NCBI RefSeq assembly: GCF_014698845.1
Contig: NZ_JACJTV010000022.1
Coordinates: forward strand, 28,276 to 92,275
DNA from: Coleofasciculus sp. FACHB-1120
GTDB taxonomy: Bacteria; Cyanobacteriota; Cyanobacteriia; Cyanobacteriales; FACHB-T130
Reading direction: 5' to 3'
DNA length: 64,000 nt
A program made the position numbers and the translations under genes. Every line of letters begins with the position of its first letter. Within the stretch, counting starts at the first letter, position 1. Of this stretch, positions 63,440 to 64,000 are shown one piece after another. The notes beneath the pieces are model-generated. The model was not told the origin of the DNA and did no database searches. It saw only the letters and a list, made by a program, of their open reading frames with translations.

Positions 63440-63855
63440 AGTTCGGGATAAGGAAAGGAGGAGCCGTGTAAGAGCTGATTTATAAAGTTGAGACTAAGAG
63501 GCGAGACAGCTGAGCATCAGTCGTACCATAGCACCATAAATCATGGCTTCACTGACCTCTGGCAGTAGTTCATAATCCTTACTGAGACGGCGATAACGTC
63601 CTAACCAACCAAAAGTACGTTCTACTACCCAGCGTCTTGGCAAAACCTTAAACTCAGATTCCGTACGCTTGACCACCTCTACCTTGGCAAAGCAAAGGCT
63701 GGCTACAGCATAAGCGAAGCGTTGACCACTATAGCCCTGGTCAACCCAAATTAATTCCAAACTAGTAGCGCGGCAAGCTTAATTTGCTGGGTTAGCCCTC
63801 TTCTGTCACTTTCCGGAATAAGCAAGTAGTAAATAACTGAAATTATCCCGAAGCC
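63440..63855. mobile_element. Internally deleted insertion sequence, IS5-like
   Basis: TTCGGGATAA at 63442-63451 and its exact complement TTATCCCGAA at 63843-63852 face inward as short terminal repeats about 410 bp apart. Between them is only the last 88 codons of a DDE transposase. A full IS5-family element would be about 800-1300 bp. This is therefore an internal-deletion derivative. No target duplication could be fixed by eye. Confidence 0.5.
63494..63760 (-). pseudogene. IS5-family transposase, C-terminal remnant
   Basis: Reads ELIWVDQGYSGQRFAYAV ... PRRWVVERTFGWLGRYRRLSKDYELLPEVSEAMIYGAMVRLML, the C-terminal third of an IS5/IS1182-type DDE transposase: the second catalytic Asp is in WVDQGYSG and the last Glu in VVERTFGWLGRYRRL. 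The frame is closed upstream by a TAA a few codons before the first TTG, so the N-terminal part, including the first Asp, is gone. It is not functional. Confidence 0.85.
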
Positions 63856-64000
63856 AAAAAAGGTTTAAATTGGTTCATAGTAGAAATTAGGTGATTAAAT
63901 CCCAACAATAAATGAGAATTCGGAAAAACATCTAGCCAGGGATGAATCAACCAAAATAGCAAGAGAGGTTGGACAATTAAGCGAAGATTATTTAAAGTAT
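63843..64000 (-). CDS. C-terminal fragment of an unknown hydrophobic protein
   Basis: The minus-strand frame from the right edge reads LNNLRLIVQPLLLFWLIHPWLDVFPNSHLLLGFNHLISTMNQFKPFLASG and stops in the right terminal repeat of the mobile element. The mixed Leu/Pro/Trp text looks like real protein, perhaps membrane-associated. The gene is cut by the window edge, and its own 3' end may have been replaced by the insertion sequence. Family not recognised. Confidence 0.4.
   Translation of the reverse strand, partial: TLNNLRLIVQPLLLFWLIHPWLDVFPNSHLLLGFNHLISTMNQFKPFLASG

Noticed and set aside
1..64000. HIP1 octamers as regulatory sites or tRNA/rRNA genes
   Set aside because: HIP1 is spread through genes and gaps alike, so single copies are not annotated; no tRNA or rRNA pattern was seen by eye, but a covariance search was not possible.

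Overview
The window is from a cyanobacterial chromosome, most likely a filamentous, non-marine species. The evidence is the very frequent HIP1 octamer GCGATCGC and several cyanobacterial genes: a DesA-type delta-12 acyl-lipid desaturase, a CyanoP (PsbP-like) lipoprotein, a PucC/BCH chlorophyll-delivery protein, a one-RRM RNA-binding protein, an SLH-domain outer-membrane protein, and pentapeptide-repeat proteins. I saw no tRNA, rRNA, CRISPR array or prophage.

Region 1 (1-21.8 kb) is a surface-polysaccharide locus. After a partial TamB-like gene and a GT-C-like membrane protein come a UDP-glucuronate 4-epimerase-type enzyme, a Wzc-type tyrosine autokinase/co-polymerase and a Wza-type export protein. 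A divergent SLH/beta-barrel protein and a small secreted protein follow. Then comes a tightly packed plus-strand run, visibly AT-rich, of glycosyltransferases, SAM methyltransferases, a Wzx flippase and a Wzy-like polymerase, ending in a YdcF/DUF218 protein. Together they make up most of a Wzx/Wzy-dependent pathway; no initiating sugar-phosphate transferase is visible. One methyltransferase is split by a frameshift at an A9 run.

Region 2 (21.8-42.1 kb) is mainly core functions: desA, an aldo/keto reductase, PucC, an inositol-monophosphatase-family enzyme, gamma-glutamyltransferase, a giant multi-PAS hybrid histidine kinase, an XPB-like helicase next to a DUF790 (Bax1-like) nuclease, an RRM protein and a P2-type cation ATPase. 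The kinase gene carries three in-frame copies of a small palindromic repeat at equivalent PAS linkers.

Region 3 (42.3-48.2 kb) is a patchwork of a CAP-domain lipoprotein, a pentapeptide protein, a GNAT enzyme, two gene remnants (nitronate monooxygenase and SDR), a holin-like membrane protein and an OmpR-family regulator. A 39-bp element with 11-bp-spaced direct repeats lies before the holin-like gene and recurs 9.5 kb away before a beta-barrel gene. I infer it is an OmpR-family binding site.

Region 4 (48.2-51.8 kb) holds the best candidate for an undescribed system: four co-oriented genes of unknown function whose products all share a short [DE]GDI-centred module. One of them is membrane-anchored.

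Region 5 (52-64 kb) has maf, CyanoP, a sensor kinase, a beta-barrel protein, an APC permease, a lipoprotein-like methyltransferase, an NTF2-like protein, an ArsR repressor divergent from thioredoxin and an Old Yellow Enzyme with a strong operator-like inverted repeat between them, an SDR, a large pentapeptide protein, and an internally deleted IS at the right edge.
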